Of a stretch of 6,870 nt of DNA, positions 5,649 through 6,870 are shown one piece after another. Every line of letters begins with the position of its first letter. Position 1 is the first letter of the stretch. Position numbers and translations under genes: made by a program. Under the pieces are notes generated by a model. It made no database searches. It was given only the letters and a program-made list of their open reading frames with translations, and was not told where the DNA came from. This stretch comes from CAZGAH01 sp964523295 (GTDB lineage: Bacteria > Desulfobacterota > Desulfovibrionia > Desulfovibrionales > Desulfovibrionaceae). Where the stretch lies: the NCBI GenBank assembly GCA_964523295.1, contig CAZGAH010000130.1:1-6870 (forward strand), read 5' to 3'.

Positions 5649-6472
5649 GAGGCCTTGACGTAATCCTCGAGAATAATCTTCGGCTCCAGGGTCTTCTGCT
5701 CGAAAACGCCGTCAGCATTGCCGTCGAAGTGCCCGAAGTCCTTGTTGGTCCGCGAGTCGATGACCGTATAGCCGTACACGCGCTTGTGAAAGGGCTGATT
5801 GGGGACATAGAAGGCATGGAAAAAAACCTTCCGCTCTGGATTGTCTGCCGGGATGAACGCCGCGCTCACGGTGTCGTTGCCCGGAATGATGGGAAAGGCG
5901 TCAAAGGGCTCCGTGTAACCGAGAAACTTACCGGCGTCGATGGCCTGTTGAACAGCGGCCTGAAGCTCGACAGCTGTCCGAAAATCAATGTCGCCGTCGT
6001 CCGAGGCGACGATCTTTTTTTCGTGCGGCGGCAAGGGCACAACGCCCTTGGCCGGCGGTACGGGCGGCGCGGGTGGAGCTGCCTCCGGCGCCGCTACGGC
6101 AGCGGGCGCAGAGGAGGGGGGCGGCGCGGAAGGCTGAGCGGAGGCAGGGGGCGGAGGCGTCGGCTCCGCAGGGGCGGGAGCGGCCGGCGTCTCGGCTTTG
6201 GCTGCCGGCTGCGCAGGCTCGGGCTTTTTCGTGAGCGGCATTCTGTCCAGTCCGGGCGTGTATTCCACCTGAGCCGGAGGAATCTGTTCAAGGTCGGCCT
6301 GGCTCTCCGGCCTGGCCTTGGCCTGCTCCGCAGTGTCGCCCGAGGCCTGCGTTTCCGCAGGCTTGTCGCTGCCGAACATCTTGCTCGTCCAGCCGCAGCC
6401 GCTCAGGCAGAACGAAATCAACAGCAGACTCCAGAGTACGCCCCGACATCCGAATGGGAAAAAAAACCTCAT
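5630..6472 (-). CDS. Lipoprotein with Pro/Ala-rich linker and C-terminal domain of unknown function
   Basis: The 280-residue product starts with a lipoprotein signal peptide ending in the lipobox LSGC (23-26). Residue +2 is Gly, not Asp, so outer-membrane sorting is expected. Residues 60-145 are a Pro/Ala-rich linker suited to spanning peptidoglycan or holding a domain away from the membrane. The C-terminal domain (about 150-280) contains FRTAVELQAAVQQAIDAGKF, KVFFHAFYVPNQPFHKRVYG and HFDGNADGVFEQ. The DGNADG segment looks like a partial calcium loop but lacks the final acidic residue of an EF-hand. I do not recognise the family. A strong ribosome site GAGGAG (6481-6486 on the plus strand) lies 8 nt upstream of the start. 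The gene converges on the two-component operon, with 5 bp between stops. A run of eight T in codons 3-5 (6459-6466) is a possible slippage site. Confidence 0.88.
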   Translation of the reverse strand: MRFFFPFGCRGVLWSLLLISFCLSGCGWTSKMFGSDKPAETQASGDTAEQAKARPESQADLEQIPPAQVEYTPGLDRMPLTKKPEPAQPAAKAETPAAPAPAEPTPPPPASAQPSAPPPSSAPAAVAAPEAAPPAPPVPPAKGVVPLPPHEKKIVASDDGDIDFRTAVELQAAVQQAIDAGKFLGYTEPFDAFPIIPGNDTVSAAFIPADNPERKVFFHAFYVPNQPFHKRVYGYTVIDSRTNKDFGHFDGNADGVFEQKTLEPKIILEDYVKASNNAKP

Positions 6473-6534
6473 GATACCGTCTCCTCGTATCGCGCCATAG
6501 ACCGCATGGCCTTTGCTCTCTTGTGGAAAACAAG

Positions 6535-6564
6535 ACTATAGCACGATCACTATCGTGGCGGCAA
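6535..6564 (-). promoter_or_regulatory. Sigma70-like promoter of the lipoprotein gene
   Basis: On the minus strand the -35 TTGCCG (6559-6564) and the -10 TATAGT (6535-6540) are separated by 18 bp. Transcription should start near 6528, giving a leader of about 55 nt that carries the GAGGAG ribosome site. This is the best-matching -10 box in the window. Confidence 0.6.
6542..6557. promoter_or_regulatory. Perfect dyad (probable operator) inside the lipoprotein promoter
   Basis: CACGAT (6542-6547) and ATCGTG (6552-6557) are perfect inverted copies around CACT. The 16-bp site fills almost the whole spacer between the -35 and -10 boxes of the lipoprotein promoter. A dimeric repressor bound there would block RNA polymerase. 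No gene for such a repressor can be identified in the window. OmpR-type regulators usually prefer direct repeats, so the neighbouring regulator is not the obvious binder. Confidence 0.5.
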
Positions 6565-6578
6565 GCTGCGCTGGCGGC

Positions 6579-6595
6579 CCTGAAATTCGGAGCAG
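6579..6595 (+). repeat. Probable terminal inverted repeat of the right mobile element
   Basis: CCTGAAATTCGGAGCAG is the inverted counterpart of the site at 404-420 (15 of 17 positions). It lies 73 bp before the start of the transposase-like frame and just outside the lipoprotein promoter, which fits the left end of an insertion element whose remainder is off the right edge. The 73-bp stretch that follows (6596-6668) shows no clear gene and would be the untranslated left end of the element. Confidence 0.55.
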
Positions 6596-6668
6596 GTCTA
6601 ACCGGACAAATCAGGTAGTCTGCGAAAATGAGCTGAACATAAGGCTCCGCGGCGTGCAGACTCACGCC

Positions 6669-6870
6669 ATGTCACGGAAGCTCGCCACTAAGAATGATTT
6701 CCGGGGACGCAAGGGGTGCTGCCTGTATCTGTTTATCCAATTCGTGTTGATGAGGATCAAGCGCTGCCTGGGGGACTCCAGAGCGCTCTGGCGATGCGGG
6801 AGGTGCTGTTGACACACGAGGCACTTATAGCCTTGATTGGATTCAATGCGGCACAGGCCCAGCAGGGGAG
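6669..6870 (+). pseudogene. N-terminal part of a transposase-like gene, interrupted by a frameshift and truncated by the window edge
   Basis: ATG 6669 opens a frame beginning MSRKLATKNDFRGRKG followed by a hydrophobic segment CCLYLFIQFVLMRI. At the G5 run (6770-6774) this frame stops making sense and ends at 6810-6812. The -1 frame from about 6773 continues plausibly with GLQSALAMREVLL, then THEALIALIGFNAAQ, to the edge. Adding one G to the run joins the two into a single sensible protein. From memory, the joined sequence resembles the start of a family of large DDE transposases, but this is recall and not a search. The break could be an inactivating deletion, a sequencing error in the G run, or programmed -1 frameshifting, which some insertion elements use. 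The start lacks a good ribosome site. The nearby inverted repeat supports a mobile element. Confidence 0.5.

Noticed and set aside
6056..6200. GC-rich repetitive-looking stretch as a tandem repeat array
   Set aside because: It is the low-complexity coding sequence of the Pro/Ala linker of the lipoprotein, without a fixed repeat unit.
421..6578. The two inverted ends as a single element inserted in a small circular molecule
   Set aside because: The bases just outside the two ends (CAGGGCAA and CTGGCGGC) show no shared target duplication.
6513..6668. Coding sequence upstream of ATG 6669 in the same frame
   Set aside because: This stretch covers the lipoprotein promoter and the probable element end, with no ribosome site or recognisable protein.

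Overview
The window is GC-rich DNA from a Gram-negative bacterium, most likely a member of Pseudomonadota or Desulfobacterota. The evidence is Sec signal peptides, a lipoprotein with a class II lipobox, an EAL-HDOD protein and an OmpR/EnvZ-type two-component pair. The species cannot be fixed from the sequence. Six genes look intact, and the central block is flanked on both sides by fragments of mobile elements.

Left edge (1-439): the 3' part of a DUF4338 (DruA-like) gene that enters from outside the window. A 17-bp sequence at 404-420 recurs in inverted orientation, with two mismatches, at 6579-6595. At 6579-6595 it sits just before the start of a frameshifted transposase-like reading frame that leaves by the right edge. 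I read these as the inward-facing ends of two related insertion elements that bracket the 6.2 kb between them.

Centre left (421-2513): a good sigma70-like promoter immediately outside the left element drives a YuxH/CdgJ-type EAL-HDOD signalling protein. It is followed by a small exported protein of unknown function that has its own promoter-like sequence.

Centre right (2514-5624): a compact three-gene operon encodes an OmpR/PhoB-type response regulator, a membrane histidine kinase (20-nt overlap) and an exported protein with a Pro/Ala-rich C-terminal tail (ATGA overlap). The coupling suggests that the third protein acts in the same envelope signalling pathway as the kinase.

Right (5630-6472, minus strand): a lipoprotein gene meets the operon tail to tail with only 5 bp between the stop codons. 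It has a Pro/Ala-rich linker followed by a conserved-looking C-terminal domain. Its promoter carries a perfect 6-4-6 dyad between the -35 and -10 hexamers, a likely repressor site. No RNA genes or CRISPR arrays are visible. The most interesting observations are the paired element ends, the transposase frameshift, the kinase-coupled exported protein and the operator in the lipoprotein promoter.
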